The notes beneath the pieces were generated by a model, which did not search any database, had not been told where the DNA came from, and saw nothing but the letters and a program-made list of their open reading frames with translations. A stretch of DNA of 64,000 bases from Leuconostoc palmae (GTDB lineage: Bacteria; Bacillota; Bacilli; Lactobacillales; Lactobacillaceae). The position numbers were made by a program, and so were the translations under genes. Below are positions 25,371 to 35,231 of this stretch, in pieces. Position 1 is the first letter of the stretch. Every line of letters starts with the position of its first letter. Where the stretch lies: positions 62,001 to 126,000 of the forward strand of contig NZ_BPKZ01000001.1 of NCBI RefSeq assembly GCF_019656075.1. Direction: 5' to 3'.

Positions 25371-26772
25371 TTTTAAAATTGATCAAGTGACTTTTGCCTA
25401 CAATGATCATCCAATCTTAAAGAACGTTACTTTACAACTCAAGCCGGGGTCGTTTAATTTGTTAGTTGGGCCAAGTGGTAGTGGCAAATCAACGTTGTTA
25501 AAGCTCTTATCAGGTCTTTATCCCACTTTTAGTGGTGGGCAGCTGTCTGGTACATTAACTTTAGATGGCTATTCAGTTGATGATATTGTCCCTTTTCAAC
25601 GTGTCACACACATTGGCTATTTATTTCAAAACCCTTCACGTCAATTTGTAATGGAAACACCTTTTGAAGAGTTGCAGTTCACACTTGAGAATTTACAAAT
25701 TGACGCTAACGAAATTCCTAATCGCATTGAAAAAGCTATCACTCAGGTTGGCATGCAAGATTTCATGTTTCATGATTTAATGACTTTATCTGGCGGTGAA
25801 AAACAAAAAATTGCTTTGGCGGCAGTTTTAGCTGCTGACAGTGACTATTTATTACTAGACGAGCCTTTTGCCAATGTTGATCTTGCAGCAAGATTGGACT
25901 TAATCCAACTAATTAAAAAATATCAACTTAAAGGTAAAACAGTCCTGATTGCTGATCATGATTGGAGTGGTTATGCAGATATTATTGATGATATATTCAT
26001 CCTGTCTGTAGGAGAATTACATCAAGCCAATGCAACTGAACGGACTCATATTTTATCTCAATCAACGATTACCCCAAAAGTTGTCACTTCATTGCCTATG
26101 CAAACTGAATCTATTATTGACTTATCATCTGTTCAAATTAAAAATGGTGAGCGTTTGTTACTTGATTCTGCTACTTTATCTTTTTTTAAAGGTAAAAAAA
26201 CACTGATAACTGGTCCTAATGGTGTTGGTAAATCAACATTATTTAATGCATTGGTCAAATTATATCCTTATAGTGGTAAAATATTTTTCCAATCACAAGA
26301 TATTGCTAAACGAAAAAACAAATATCATGTTCGAGATGTCGCATTAGTATTTCAAAATGCAGAACAACAATTCCTTGCAATGACAGTTGAAGAAGAACTC
26401 AAACAGGCCCAAAAAACAAGTTTACAACCAAAGTTATGGTCAAATGAACAACTAAGTAGTTTACTGAAACGTTTAGACTTAGCAGGCCTTGAAAATCATA
26501 TTGTTTATCAATTATCTGGTGGGCAACAAAAAAAACTTCAAGTTTTACTCATGTTAATGACTAATTCACCTGTGTTGCTATTTGATGAACCTTTAGCGGG
26601 ATTAGATAGCCTATCTCAACAAAACTTGTTAGCTGTTATTGATGAAGTTACCCGACAACAAAATCAAACTATCATCGTCATCAGCCATCAGTTACATGTT
26701 GTAACACATTGGTTTGATTACCATCTATCGTTTGATCATCAACAACTCATTTATCGAGGTACCAAATCATGA
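25363..26772 (+). CDS. ykoD: ECF transporter duplicated ATP-binding protein
   Basis: 469 aa with two fused ABC ATPase domains. Domain 1 has GPSGSGKST (near residue 35), LSGGEKQKIALAA and LLLDEPFANVD. Domain 2 has GPNGVGKST (near 286), LSGGQQKKLQVLL and LLFDEPLAGLD. It energises uptake together with YkoE (substrate) and YkoC (coupling). The start overlaps ykoE and the end overlaps ykoC by 4 bp, a tightly coupled operon. Confidence 0.93.
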   Translation: MANFKIDQVTFAYNDHPILKNVTLQLKPGSFNLLVGPSGSGKSTLLKLLSGLYPTFSGGQLSGTLTLDGYSVDDIVPFQRVTHIGYLFQNPSRQFVMETPFEELQFTLENLQIDANEIPNRIEKAITQVGMQDFMFHDLMTLSGGEKQKIALAAVLAADSDYLLLDEPFANVDLAARLDLIQLIKKYQLKGKTVLIADHDWSGYADIIDDIFILSVGELHQANATERTHILSQSTITPKVVTSLPMQTESIIDLSSVQIKNGERLLLDSATLSFFKGKKTLITGPNGVGKSTLFNALVKLYPYSGKIFFQSQDIAKRKNKYHVRDVALVFQNAEQQFLAMTVEEELKQAQKTSLQPKLWSNEQLSSLLKRLDLAGLENHIVYQLSGGQQKKLQVLLMLMTNSPVLLFDEPLAGLDSLSQQNLLAVIDEVTRQQNQTIIVISHQLHVVTHWFDYHLSFDHQQLIYRGTKS

Positions 26773-27431
26773 ATCCTTTAATTAAATTTGGCACAATCAT
26801 GATCATCGCTTTAGAGTTAACATTTATTAAAAGTGTCACAATTAATTTGATACTTGTCTGCATCAGTGCCCTTCTTTACCTTGTTTTAAAAATTAATTGG
26901 CGTCAATGGCTTTGGCTAGTTCTGCTCCCCATTTTGCCTGGATTAGGCTCATGGTTTTCGCTAATGTATTTTGGTACTGGTGATCATGTGCATATGGCTT
27001 GGGTCATGTTAACACGTGTCTTTGCCTATCTATGGTTAGGTGGATTGTTTACCCTAAAGTTAACTGATGAACGTACATTATTTTTAGAAACGTTAGCACA
27101 ACGCGCACATTTGAGTACAACATTTGTTTATGCCTTAGTTGGGGTACTCAATTTTATTCCAGCTGTCAACCAGCAAATCAAAACTATTAGAATAGCCGCA
27201 CAAATGCGTGGGAATACCTTGCATATATGGCATCCACAGCTTTACTTTAAAGCTATTTTATCAGCCATTCGCTGGTCACAAAATTTAGCTGAAGGTATGG
27301 TTAGCCATGGTTTTACGGAAGGCGCTCGCAGAACACACCTCACAGTAGTGCATATTAAAAAACACGATTGGATTATCGCTACTATTATTCTTGTCGCTTT
27401 CCAAATATTATTACTACCGCATTGGTATTAA
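26769..27431 (+). CDS. ykoC: ECF transporter transmembrane coupling protein
   Basis: 220 aa T-component (CbiQ/EcfT-like): four to five helices, then a cytoplasmic part with IRIAAQMRGNT near residue 138 and MVSHGFTEGARRT near 180, the two Ala-Arg-Gly-type coupling motifs that contact the ATPases. It is the third gene of the ykoEDC thiamin module and is followed 11 bp later by tenA. Confidence 0.92.
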   Translation: MNPLIKFGTIMIIALELTFIKSVTINLILVCISALLYLVLKINWRQWLWLVLLPILPGLGSWFSLMYFGTGDHVHMAWVMLTRVFAYLWLGGLFTLKLTDERTLFLETLAQRAHLSTTFVYALVGVLNFIPAVNQQIKTIRIAAQMRGNTLHIWHPQLYFKAILSAIRWSQNLAEGMVSHGFTEGARRTHLTVVHIKKHDWIIATIILVAFQILLLPHWY

Positions 27432-27442
27432 GGAGTATCGTC

Positions 27443-28114
27443 ATGTCTTTTTCTGATAAATTACTTAAACAAGCACAACCCATTATGGATGCTATCATGG
27501 TACATCCATTTGTTGAAGCAATCGGTAATGGTCATGTGCCCGATAACGTTTTAAATTATTATGTTGAACAAGATGAACACTATCTGAAAGATTATTTACG
27601 CGTTACTGCATTAGCCATAACAAAAGCAACATGCTCAGAAGATATCGATAATTTTCTAGCAACAGCTCAATTTGTCCAAAATGAGTCACGTGCACACCAG
27701 ATTATACTCGATATCACAGGACATCAAGTTGAAAATTGGCGATGTGAACCTGAAACAAAACGCTATACAGATCACATGTACACAGCTGCATATCATGGTA
27801 CTTATGCCGATACAATTGCAGCTCTTTTACCTTGCGCATGGAGCTATGCTATAATTGGCGAAAAGCTTGTCTCACGTGGTGCTAATCATGCTAATAATCC
27901 ATTAAAAGAATGGATTGAACTTTATGCACCACAATTTAATACAGAAATGCCTGATTACAATGATTGGCGTTTTAAATCTCTCAATCGTGCAGTAGAAAGT
28001 CTTAGTGCTATCGAAAAAGAACAGGTCACTCAGACATTCTTGTTTAGTTTAGAAATGGAATGGCACTTTTGGAACGCAGCTTGGTATCAAAATCATTGGC
28101 AATTTGAATTCTAA
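27443..28114 (+). CDS. tenA: Aminopyrimidine aminohydrolase / thiaminase II
   Basis: 223 aa TenA family enzyme that salvages the pyrimidine moiety of degraded thiamin. The family Cys sits in ALLPCAWSYA near residue 134, the catalytic Glu in SLEMEWHFWNAAW near 205, and the early YVEQDEHYLKDYLR region near 40 is intact. The start was set at ATG 27443 with AAGGAG 8 nt upstream, just after ykoC. Its place in the TPP-riboswitch operon suggests that imported pyrimidine is processed here. Confidence 0.94.
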   Translation: MSFSDKLLKQAQPIMDAIMVHPFVEAIGNGHVPDNVLNYYVEQDEHYLKDYLRVTALAITKATCSEDIDNFLATAQFVQNESRAHQIILDITGHQVENWRCEPETKRYTDHMYTAAYHGTYADTIAALLPCAWSYAIIGEKLVSRGANHANNPLKEWIELYAPQFNTEMPDYNDWRFKSLNRAVESLSAIEKEQVTQTFLFSLEMEWHFWNAAWYQNHWQFEF

Positions 28115-28157
28115 TAATAAAAAAGGATAGCTATTCAGTCTATCCTTTTTTATTATT
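28113..28157. terminator. Bidirectional terminator
   Basis: Perfect 18-bp inverted repeat (AATAATAAAAAAGGATAG and complement) with a 9-nt loop between tenA and the convergent MFS gene. Confidence 0.9.
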
Positions 28158-29505
28158 CACTTTTATTTTTTAACTGCATCCCTAGTATAATGCCTAATAC
28201 TGGTACGATAACAAACCATGCACTTGTCTTCATTAATGATGAACCAATTGTTTTATTCGTATCAAAATAGGTAATCAATAATGAAGCAACTACCACACTA
28301 CCTGCCCCAATGACTTGACGCATTGTCGTAATTAATGCTGTACCGTGACTGACTAATGATTTAGGTAATACATTATTAGCAGCTGTCACAGCTGGCATCA
28401 TAACAAAGGCATTACCCCCTTCAAGAAGCATGGCGGCCACAAGGCCAATTAACCAAGACTTTATCCCAACTAAGGCTAATAAACCATATCCTACAATCAT
28501 CATAATCATACCGATATAAACTAACTTTTTTAACCCAATTTGATTTAATAATTTACCTGTCCGTGGATTTAATTGACTTAGAAAAACTGCAGCAGGCACC
28601 ATTAACAAACCAGACCATAATGGTGTCAAATGAAACACTTGTTGATAAAATAGTGGCATTAACACTGTTGCGATGATTAAGCCTGAATATGAAACACCAG
28701 TTAACAGTAATCCTGGCAAATACCCTTTATACGTTAACACTTTTAAATCTAAAAAGGGGGTGTTTAACTTAAACTGACGTACCACAAAGATAAATAACAA
28801 AAATACACTAATGACCATAATAGTCCACCAAATTGCATTAATACCCATGCTTTTTAGACTTGAAATATCATATAAAATACCGCCAAAACCAATTAAAGTA
28901 ATAGCTGATGTCCAGTCAAACTGAGATGGTTTCATCTCATGTGTATTTTCAATTAAATGTTGGCAACTCAAGATTATAGTGACTAAAATAACTAAGAATA
29001 ATGCAAAAAGCGCACGCCAAGATACCCATTGTAAAACGACACCAGAAATAATTGGTCCTACAGCAAGTGCTGACCCCATAACTAACCCAACAACACCCAT
29101 TGTAACCCCACGCTTTTCTTTGCTGGTATTTTCTATGATCACACTTTGAAAAGTGGGAAATAAGGCACCGACAGCCATCCCCTCCAATAAACGACCAATA
29201 ATGATACCTAGAAAATTAGGTGTCAGCATGGCAATCAAAGTCCCTAATAAAAATAATCCAACGATGGCATTGAGAAGTATTTTCAATTTAACATTATTTA
29301 ACAACCATGGACTCAAAGGCATAACTAAAGTCATGGCAACCATGAAACCGGTTGTTAACCACTGCACTGTACTCGCATCAACATGAAAGCTAGACATTAA
29401 TATTGGATACGCTGTTGTCATTGTTGATTGACTAATTGACATTGTAAATGATATCGCTAGTAATACTAGTGAAAACGGTGTCAACTGTCTCACATTTTTA
29501 AACAT
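28153..29505 (-). CDS. MFS multidrug transporter, DHA2 family
   Basis: 450 aa, 12-14 helices. Motif A-like ITMSIS.. opening and VGALFPTFQSVIIENTSKEKRGVTMGVVGLV in the region between helices 4 and 5, with GPIISGVVLQWVSWRALF after it, are typical of EmrB/QacA pumps that export drugs with proton exchange. The start was set at ATG 29505 because AAAGGAGGT lies 7 nt upstream; a longer in-frame ATG would run through that site. No dedicated regulator adjoins it. The substrate is unknown. Confidence 0.88.
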   Translation of the reverse strand: MFKNVRQLTPFSLVLLAISFTMSISQSTMTTAYPILMSSFHVDASTVQWLTTGFMVAMTLVMPLSPWLLNNVKLKILLNAIVGLFLLGTLIAMLTPNFLGIIIGRLLEGMAVGALFPTFQSVIIENTSKEKRGVTMGVVGLVMGSALAVGPIISGVVLQWVSWRALFALFLVILVTIILSCQHLIENTHEMKPSQFDWTSAITLIGFGGILYDISSLKSMGINAIWWTIMVISVFLLFIFVVRQFKLNTPFLDLKVLTYKGYLPGLLLTGVSYSGLIIATVLMPLFYQQVFHLTPLWSGLLMVPAAVFLSQLNPRTGKLLNQIGLKKLVYIGMIMMIVGYGLLALVGIKSWLIGLVAAMLLEGGNAFVMMPAVTAANNVLPKSLVSHGTALITTMRQVIGAGSVVVASLLITYFDTNKTIGSSLMKTSAWFVIVPVLGIILGMQLKNKSE

Positions 29506-29586
29506 AAAATAACCTCCTTTATTTATAATCATTCTAAACTATTTGCGAATTTTTTGCCAATCAATAAAAAAACACAGTCATCACAA

Positions 29587-31668
29587 CTATGCTCGTCTTG
29601 GTTTCGGATTTAATTTAAACCCATAAAATGTGGTACCTTTAAACGTTTGTTTTGCTAATTTTCCAGTTGCTATGTAGCTTGCCCCACGTTTTGATTTTGC
29701 TGAAAAACTAATCTCTTTCCCTTCAATTAATTGTTTGAGTTCATCATCAGTAAAAGTATGATTCCCCCATACTTTGGCAAAACTAATCGTTTCTCCTTTA
29801 AATTCTGCTGTAACTTTCTCAGTTATCGGCTTTTTAGCTACGGCTTTTGGTTTCCCTAACAATAATTCTAGTTGTTCAGCATTAGCCAACATAATTGGCA
29901 TATCATGTTCAACAACTTTTGTAACAGATGATAATAAATTAGGCATTGTTAAATCAAATTGACCAACTTGATCCATCATTTCAAACAATCGTTTGGTAAT
30001 TTTAGGTGAAGCAATCCAAGTATCTTTTACCATAACCGCAGAAACATTACCGGTTTCTGTTAATGTTAATTTACCTCGTGCTTCTTTAATCATCGCTTTT
30101 GTACCGCGTGACATTTCGGACAATGTTGATACACGTGTAGCACCTGTTCCAACATTATGTTTTTCTAAAAATGCCATAATCCATTTTGTTGTGGGCGCTT
30201 GCGGCTTCTTATTAGCCCCTTCGTGGAGATAAGGCTTCGCTATCGGACCTAATGAACCAGTTGTGACACTATCGTCTTCTTCCTCTTCTTTAATTGCTCG
30301 TTGCGCATCATATACTGCCTTAAAATTTAATGCAATAGGGACATTGTAAGCCGTCTTAAATACAGGATAGTCTTGTAAATCAGCAGTAACATGATCGTAA
30401 ATATAGTCTTCAGCCAGCATAGCTAAATAATTTTTTGCCAAGACACGATATATTTCTTGGGCACTATCCCCAAATTTAGATAAACTAGCTAACTCATTTG
30501 GCACATTTTCGCCAGGACGGTTCGCACCGTGAGCACCTTGCGGTTTAACATGCGTTTTCCTCGGTTGTCGATGCCTTAAAAGAGCTGTATCAACACCGAC
30601 AACACGCGCAATTTGATCAATTTTAGGCAATAACTCATTGAATTGTTCCGGTGTCACAGTTTTGTCTTCAGTTCTTGGGTAAGAGACAATTTGCGCTTCA
30701 TACATTTTTTGATAAGTGCTTAATACTTCTTTTGAAGAAAATCCTTTTGGCGCTAAAATAGCTGCTAACCCGGCTAAATCTAATAATTTAGCTGGCGCTT
30801 GCGTTCGTGTCTGGTGTTTTTCATTGACTACCGCACTATCATGATAGTGCAATATATCTTTTTCAGCTTCTGATTTGTTATCAAAACGAAACGGTACTAC
30901 TTCGCCATCAGGTGTTATACGCCCAAAAACGTGCCCAGCAGCATCTTTAAATTTAACTTCAAAATAAGGCTTTTTAACATATTGCTTAATGGCTGCCAAT
31001 TGTTGATAAATTTGCCAAATAATAACAGATTTTAGGCGTCCTTGACGTGCCACAACTTTAAATCCTTGTTTTTTTGCGGCAGTTGTGGCAATTCTTGTTA
31101 ACTGCATGGAAGCGAAATCCCAGCGATTCCGACTTTCCCCTTTGATGTAATCACCATCTTGAAACTTGTCAGAAACGTCTCGTAAGTTATGCATAGCAGT
31201 TTGAATGCCTTTGACAGATTCATCCATAAAATTAGCACGTAGCACCTGTCCTTGCCACTTGATCGCATCTAGCGCTTCCCAAGCTAATAATTCTCCTTCC
31301 CCAGAAGGATCAGTATCTGTAGCAATGATAATGGCATCGTAACCGGACTGAGCTTCTTTTTTTAAATCATCAATAATTTTTTTCGTGGACTCTGTTTTTC
31401 CAGTTCGCATATTACGTTGCCGAATGTAAGTACGTTGCCAAGAAAAATCATCCAAATTCCAAGGTAAATGCTTCACTAACCAAGATTTGTATTGTTTTTT
31501 CAACGCTTCCGACACCATTTCTTCGGGATCTTTTAATGTCATAACATGTCCACGTAAATTAGTGATGGTGTATGAAAAGTCATTAAAAACACCTTTTTTA
31601 CCGCCAAGCGCTTTTGCAAAGTTTGCGGCAGCAGAGGGTTTTTCAGTTAATATCAAATAATTTGGCAT
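29587..31668 (-). CDS. topB: DNA topoisomerase III
   Basis: 693 aa type IA topoisomerase. An N-terminal TOPRIM domain (LILTEKPSAAANFAKALGG, then IIIATDTDPSGEGE near 112) is followed by the catalytic region with Tyr in QIVSYPRTEDKTVT near residue 315. There is no zinc-finger tail, and the protein ends in a short basic KPRRA. It decatenates DNA. The DTDPSGEGE spelling and the length fit Firmicutes TopB rather than TopA. It may be chromosomal or of plasmid descent; nothing mobile adjoins it. Confidence 0.92.
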   Translation of the reverse strand: MPNYLILTEKPSAAANFAKALGGKKGVFNDFSYTITNLRGHVMTLKDPEEMVSEALKKQYKSWLVKHLPWNLDDFSWQRTYIRQRNMRTGKTESTKKIIDDLKKEAQSGYDAIIIATDTDPSGEGELLAWEALDAIKWQGQVLRANFMDESVKGIQTAMHNLRDVSDKFQDGDYIKGESRNRWDFASMQLTRIATTAAKKQGFKVVARQGRLKSVIIWQIYQQLAAIKQYVKKPYFEVKFKDAAGHVFGRITPDGEVVPFRFDNKSEAEKDILHYHDSAVVNEKHQTRTQAPAKLLDLAGLAAILAPKGFSSKEVLSTYQKMYEAQIVSYPRTEDKTVTPEQFNELLPKIDQIARVVGVDTALLRHRQPRKTHVKPQGAHGANRPGENVPNELASLSKFGDSAQEIYRVLAKNYLAMLAEDYIYDHVTADLQDYPVFKTAYNVPIALNFKAVYDAQRAIKEEEEDDSVTTGSLGPIAKPYLHEGANKKPQAPTTKWIMAFLEKHNVGTGATRVSTLSEMSRGTKAMIKEARGKLTLTETGNVSAVMVKDTWIASPKITKRLFEMMDQVGQFDLTMPNLLSSVTKVVEHDMPIMLANAEQLELLLGKPKAVAKKPITEKVTAEFKGETISFAKVWGNHTFTDDELKQLIEGKEISFSAKSKRGASYIATGKLAKQTFKGTTFYGFKLNPKPRRA

Positions 31669-31741
31669 GACGATTTTGTCTTTCTTAGAGAGTTATCTCA
31701 ACTATTTTAACAGATTGTGACGTTATCAAGAAATCAAACAC

Positions 31742-31777
31742 AAAAAGACTGATAACTAAAAGTTATCAGTCTTTTTC
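31742..31777 (-). terminator. Terminator after the LytTR/DUF3021 cassette
   Basis: Perfect 16-bp palindrome (AAAAAGACTGATAACT and complement) with a 3-nt loop and T-run. It overlaps the last codons of the DUF3021 gene. Confidence 0.88.
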
Positions 31778-32157
31778 TTATTCATCAGTTGTTGGTTAAT
31801 TCGTCTAGCATTATCTTGGCTTTGCCATTTTGAATAAAGAAATATAACCACATAAATAATTAAAAATGACGGGAAGGCATTCATGACTATCTTTAACGAA
31901 TCAAAACTCAACCAGATAAATAGAGCATAGGTTAGCATTTCTAAAATGAAATGACTAATAAAAACAACAAGATAAGATAACTTATCATATTTGAAAATGA
32001 TTGAGATTAATCCCATCAAAGCACTCATTGTCATTAGCAATGCAAATTGTTGCATAGACAAATAGACTTGACTGACTGTAACAGATAATAGCGAAAAAAA
32101 TGATCCAATCGCAATTCCGGTAAGTACATATTTTATTATCAGCTTAATTAAATTCAT
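31756..32157 (-). CDS. DUF3021 family membrane protein
   Basis: 133 aa with four membrane helices and a basic C-terminus. Size, topology and coupling to a LytTR gene fit the DUF3021 family, which accompanies LytTR regulators in Firmicutes and probably modulates them at the membrane. It overlaps the LytTR gene by 14 bp. Last gene of a leftward unit of ABC ATPase, permease, LytTR and DUF3021. Confidence 0.82.
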   Translation of the reverse strand: MNLIKLIIKYVLTGIAIGSFFSLLSVTVSQVYLSMQQFALLMTMSALMGLISIIFKYDKLSYLVVFISHFILEMLTYALFIWLSFDSLKIVMNAFPSFLIIYVVIFLYSKWQSQDNARRINQQLMNKKKTDNF

Positions 32158-32611
32158 TTTCCAATCCCCCTTCTAATAAGTTCAAAATTGATTTGATATA
32201 TCTTCGAGACACAGTTACCCGTGCGTCATTCACTAAGAATGCATAATAATTACCAGAAAAAGCGGCTTCCATTTTAGATAAGGCATTAATATTTAGTGCC
32301 ATTGATTTTGAAATTTGAACAAATAAGTTGTTATGATCATCTTGTAAAAATTGTTTTAATGTTTTACGTGTGGTTAATTGCTGATCATTTTTTAACGTGA
32401 ATACAAGATTATTACCAAAACTTTCAACCACTAAAATATCAGATTGTTTAACAAAATGAATATTGTCAGCCGCTTTAATGACTATTTTTGTAGCCTCTTT
32501 TTTCTTATTTTGCAACTGCTTGGCAATAGCACTCATTTTTTCAATATCATGGCCTGAAATAACCACAGTGATGTCTTCTAATGTATCATCAACATTGATT
32601 TTTATTTCCAT
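32144..32611 (-). CDS. LytTR-type DNA-binding regulator
   Basis: 155 aa without a receiver domain. The C-terminal LytTR domain (about 50-150) shows VKQSDILVVESFGNNLVFTL, TTRKTLKQFL, FVQISKSMALNINALSKME and VSRRYIKSI. It pairs with DUF3021 as in other self-contained LytTR systems and likely controls the neighbouring ABC exporter genes. The ribosome binding site is a weak GGAGATGG before ATG 32611. Confidence 0.88.
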   Translation of the reverse strand: MEIKINVDDTLEDITVVISGHDIEKMSAIAKQLQNKKKEATKIVIKAADNIHFVKQSDILVVESFGNNLVFTLKNDQQLTTRKTLKQFLQDDHNNLFVQISKSMALNINALSKMEAAFSGNYYAFLVNDARVTVSRRYIKSILNLLEGGLENEFN

Positions 32612-32640
32612 AGTCCATCTCCGGCGACCCTACACAGTTA

Positions 32641-33393
32641 TTAGACTGCGCATGTTTTAAATTGACGATAAGATTTTGTTACAACAAATAGTATAGCTGT
32701 TACGATTAAAAATACAACTAATTTGAACAATTCATCTTTGAAATCTAACAATGTACTAGTCTGCCAATGTGTTGTGAGTGTCTCGCGAATTACTTTAAAC
32801 GGTATCCAATCTGTGACTTTTGTAACCGTACTAGGTAAATCAAATGATCCCATGCTTCCTGTTAAAAATGCAATACCAAAGTAAAATAACATGGCAATCC
32901 CTTGAATCATATTGAATCCTTGGAAAACCTGCGCAATTGAAAATGATAATAGAAATAAGGCTGCTGAAAGCATCATAACGCTAAGATAGATATTAATAAG
33001 ACTTATGGCAGATAAACTCGGTAACGGCAACACATAAGTTAGCACAACACAGTAGATAGTTGTTGTCAAAATAACCAAAATCAAAACCGACACAAATTTA
33101 GCAATTAATTGTTTTGTCATCGTATAACCAAATAAGACTAATCTCATCGTCACACCATCCGAGACATCACGCCCAAAAGCAATGGTAAAAGGTAAAATGA
33201 CTAATCCTAAAGAAATCATTGGTAATAACGTCGAGAAAAGACTCTTAGCAAGGGCTTGATTCGCCATAACATTACTGGTGTCATGGTAGTTACCAATAAC
33301 CAATATGATTGGCAATAATCCACCCACAATCATTGCAATACTATAACCAATCGTATTTTTTAATTCAAACTTCATATAATGCCACATAATCAC
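32641..33393 (-). CDS. ABC-2 type exporter permease
   Basis: 250 aa with six predicted helices, of the ABC-2 permease type (drug, antimicrobial peptide or lipid export). A PFTIAFGRDVSDGVTMRLVLFGY segment near residue 65 is the usual cytoplasmic loop. It overlaps the ATPase gene by 4 bp. With that ATPase frameshifted, the exporter may be inactive in this strain. Confidence 0.82.
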   Translation of the reverse strand: MIMWHYMKFELKNTIGYSIAMIVGGLLPIILVIGNYHDTSNVMANQALAKSLFSTLLPMISLGLVILPFTIAFGRDVSDGVTMRLVLFGYTMTKQLIAKFVSVLILVILTTTIYCVVLTYVLPLPSLSAISLINIYLSVMMLSAALFLLSFSIAQVFQGFNMIQGIAMLFYFGIAFLTGSMGSFDLPSTVTKVTDWIPFKVIRETLTTHWQTSTLLDFKDELFKLVVFLIVTAILFVVTKSYRQFKTCAV

Positions 33394-34255
33394 TCACCTA
33401 TTCTTTCCGCTGATACAGCAGCTAAAGCATTCAGATATATTAGTGTCACACTATTTCGTGTTACGGAAAACGGTAACCCGTGTTGATTGAGTTCACTAAT
33501 AATTGCTTGCTGAGTCTCAACGTCATCACAAGCAATCGCTGTTTGCTTTTTTTCACCAATAATAAATCGTGCACTATCAGGTAGAGACATGTTAATGTCT
33601 TCAGTTTCTATAAGAATAGCTGAATAGCCAACGTGCTTTTCAAATAATGCAACGGTGGTATCATAAGCGACTAACTGTCCTTTTTCAATAATCAATAATT
33701 TATTAGCTAATTGTTCTAGCTCATCAAAGTAATGTGTAATAATCAAAACCATAGCTGGTTTATTAGCGTACCAAGCTTTAATTTTTTGCATCAAATGATA
33801 ACGTGTTTCAAAATCTAAGCCTGTACTCAATTCATCAAAACAGGTTAGTTCGGCATCTTGATATAACACCATAATAATGGCCAAACGTTGTTTTTGACCG
33901 CCCGAGAGTTGCGCAAATTTCTTACTAAGATTTTTTTCAAAATCAAAAAATGAACTAATTCTTTCAATTTTTCATCTTTCTTATAACTAGTTTGGAGTAA
34001 CCCCTCCATGATTGTGAGGCAGTTCACGGTATTAGGATAACTATTTTCTTGTAAATGTACTGCTATTTTTGCTGGTTTCTCAATGGTCCCTTGAAAACTG
34101 ACTTGATTAGTCAATGCCTTAATTAATGTTGATTTTCCAGAACCGTTGCTCCCAATGACGCCGACAGTATCGTTAGTATCGATGACTAATTCAGAATTTA
34201 ATGCCAGTGCTGTGACATTTCCATAATTAACTTTGACACGATTAAGTTTAAGCAT
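33390..34255 (-). pseudogene. ABC exporter ATP-binding protein, frameshifted
   Basis: Two overlapping frames make one ABC ATPase of about 288 aa. The first half carries Walker A GSNGSGKST and Q-loop region HLQENSYPN. After ELVHF the frame is lost, while the other frame reads [20 protein letters not shown], then IIMVLYQDAELTCFDELSTGLD (Walker B) and LIITHYFDEL. The break is in a run of six T (six A at 33945-33950 on the plus strand); seven would restore it. Every motif is intact, so the lesion is either very recent or a sequencing error. Confidence 0.85.
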
Positions 34256-34299
34256 ATCTTTTTTCTCCCCATCACTTTTAATGCTTTAACTATATGATT

Positions 34300-34710
34300 T
34301 TAAAACACAAAAAAACCGCTTTTGTGATAAGCGGTTTTTAAATTGCTATAAGATACTACTATTAGTCGTTTAATAGACAACTTTGATTCAATATTAGCCA
34401 AAGAAATTTGTGACGTATCTGCAAACCATAATGGCAATGCCTCATCAGCAACAGCTGCGCCAACTCCAAGTGGTGTCTGCCCTGCCCCTTTAATAGCCTG
34501 CACACCAGCAATGGCATCTTCCAAACCGATAATTTCATGAGGCGCTAATCCCAGAATGTCTCCTGCACGATTAAATATCTCAGGATCTGGTTTACCAAAG
34601 TATAATGTACTTGGGTCTACCACACCTTTAAAATAATCTGTCAATTCTAACTGTTTTAAAATGTTAGGGGCATTTTTTGATGCACTGGCAATGCTAGCAA
34701 CATAACCTTT
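34300..34710 (-). pseudogene. Beta-phosphoglucomutase, C-terminal remnant
   Basis: The frame from about 34710 reads GYVASIASASKNAPNIL, DYFKGVVDPSTLYFGKPDPEIF and IIGLEDAIAGVQAIKGAG, the second half of a HAD-type beta-phosphoglucomutase. The N-terminal half, with the nucleophile DxD, is missing. The normal stop also seems lost, since the frame runs on through the terminator to 34300. It is joined directly to a regulator fragment in another frame, so it cannot be expressed as an enzyme. Confidence 0.82.
34306..34339 (-). terminator. Terminator of the former trehalose locus
   Basis: AAAAACCGCT/AGCGGTTTTT stem with a 9-nt loop. On the minus strand it follows the pgmB remnant. Confidence 0.85.
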
Positions 34711-35069
34711 AACTCAAACAAGGACAACGACTCTGGCAACTTCTGAATACTTGCAATCACATCTTTTAAAACATAATCACGGTCAATAATAACTGGTTCG
34801 TCATCGAGATAGCGTACACGGGTAATCTCTGTTGCCGGTTGCCCAACAGTCTCTTTATTTTCAAATGTAGCTGGTACATCCGCATCCTGAATACTAATTA
34901 ACTGGGTATGCTCTTTTAAATCTAAACGATTTGACAGTTCTCGATAACTTTCTACATGCGATATTGGAAATGAATAACGATTATGCTTAATCACAAAGGT
35001 GCCTTTCCCTTTTATTCTCATGGCATAACCTTCATCAACCAACATCGCACAAGCAACAAGCGATGCCAA
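34708..35069 (-). pseudogene. TreR-like GntR regulator, internal remnant
   Basis: The segment LVDEGYAMRIKGKGTFVI is the end of a GntR winged helix. FPISHVESYRELSNRLDL and the following residues are a UTRA domain like that of trehalose repressor TreR. The first two thirds of the helix-turn-helix and the UTRA C-terminus after LSLFEL are gone. At about 34708 it runs into the beta-phosphoglucomutase remnant. In lactic acid bacteria treR, treP and pgmB are often adjacent, so a single deletion explains the fusion. Confidence 0.78.
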
Positions 35070-35148
35070 TATTCAACAACGTCTAATGACCTATGTCTCT
35101 GACCAACAACGTCGAGCAATCGAAACCATTTTAAATTTAAATCAATGA
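35050..35148 (+). pseudogene. C-terminal tail of an unidentified rightward gene
   Basis: The plus strand has an open frame ending at TGA 35146-35148 with a coding-like tail (MTYVSDQQRRAIETILNLNQ). No start or upstream domain survives, because it abuts the TreR remnant. I cannot name the parent gene. It marks the outer edge of the rearrangement and could also be chance. Confidence 0.35.
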
Positions 35149-35231
35149 ATTTTAAAAAAGGTATTGACGACCGTCTCAAAACTTGGTATTATATTATAGT
35201 TGTCTGATACAGATCAGACATCACTGACCAT

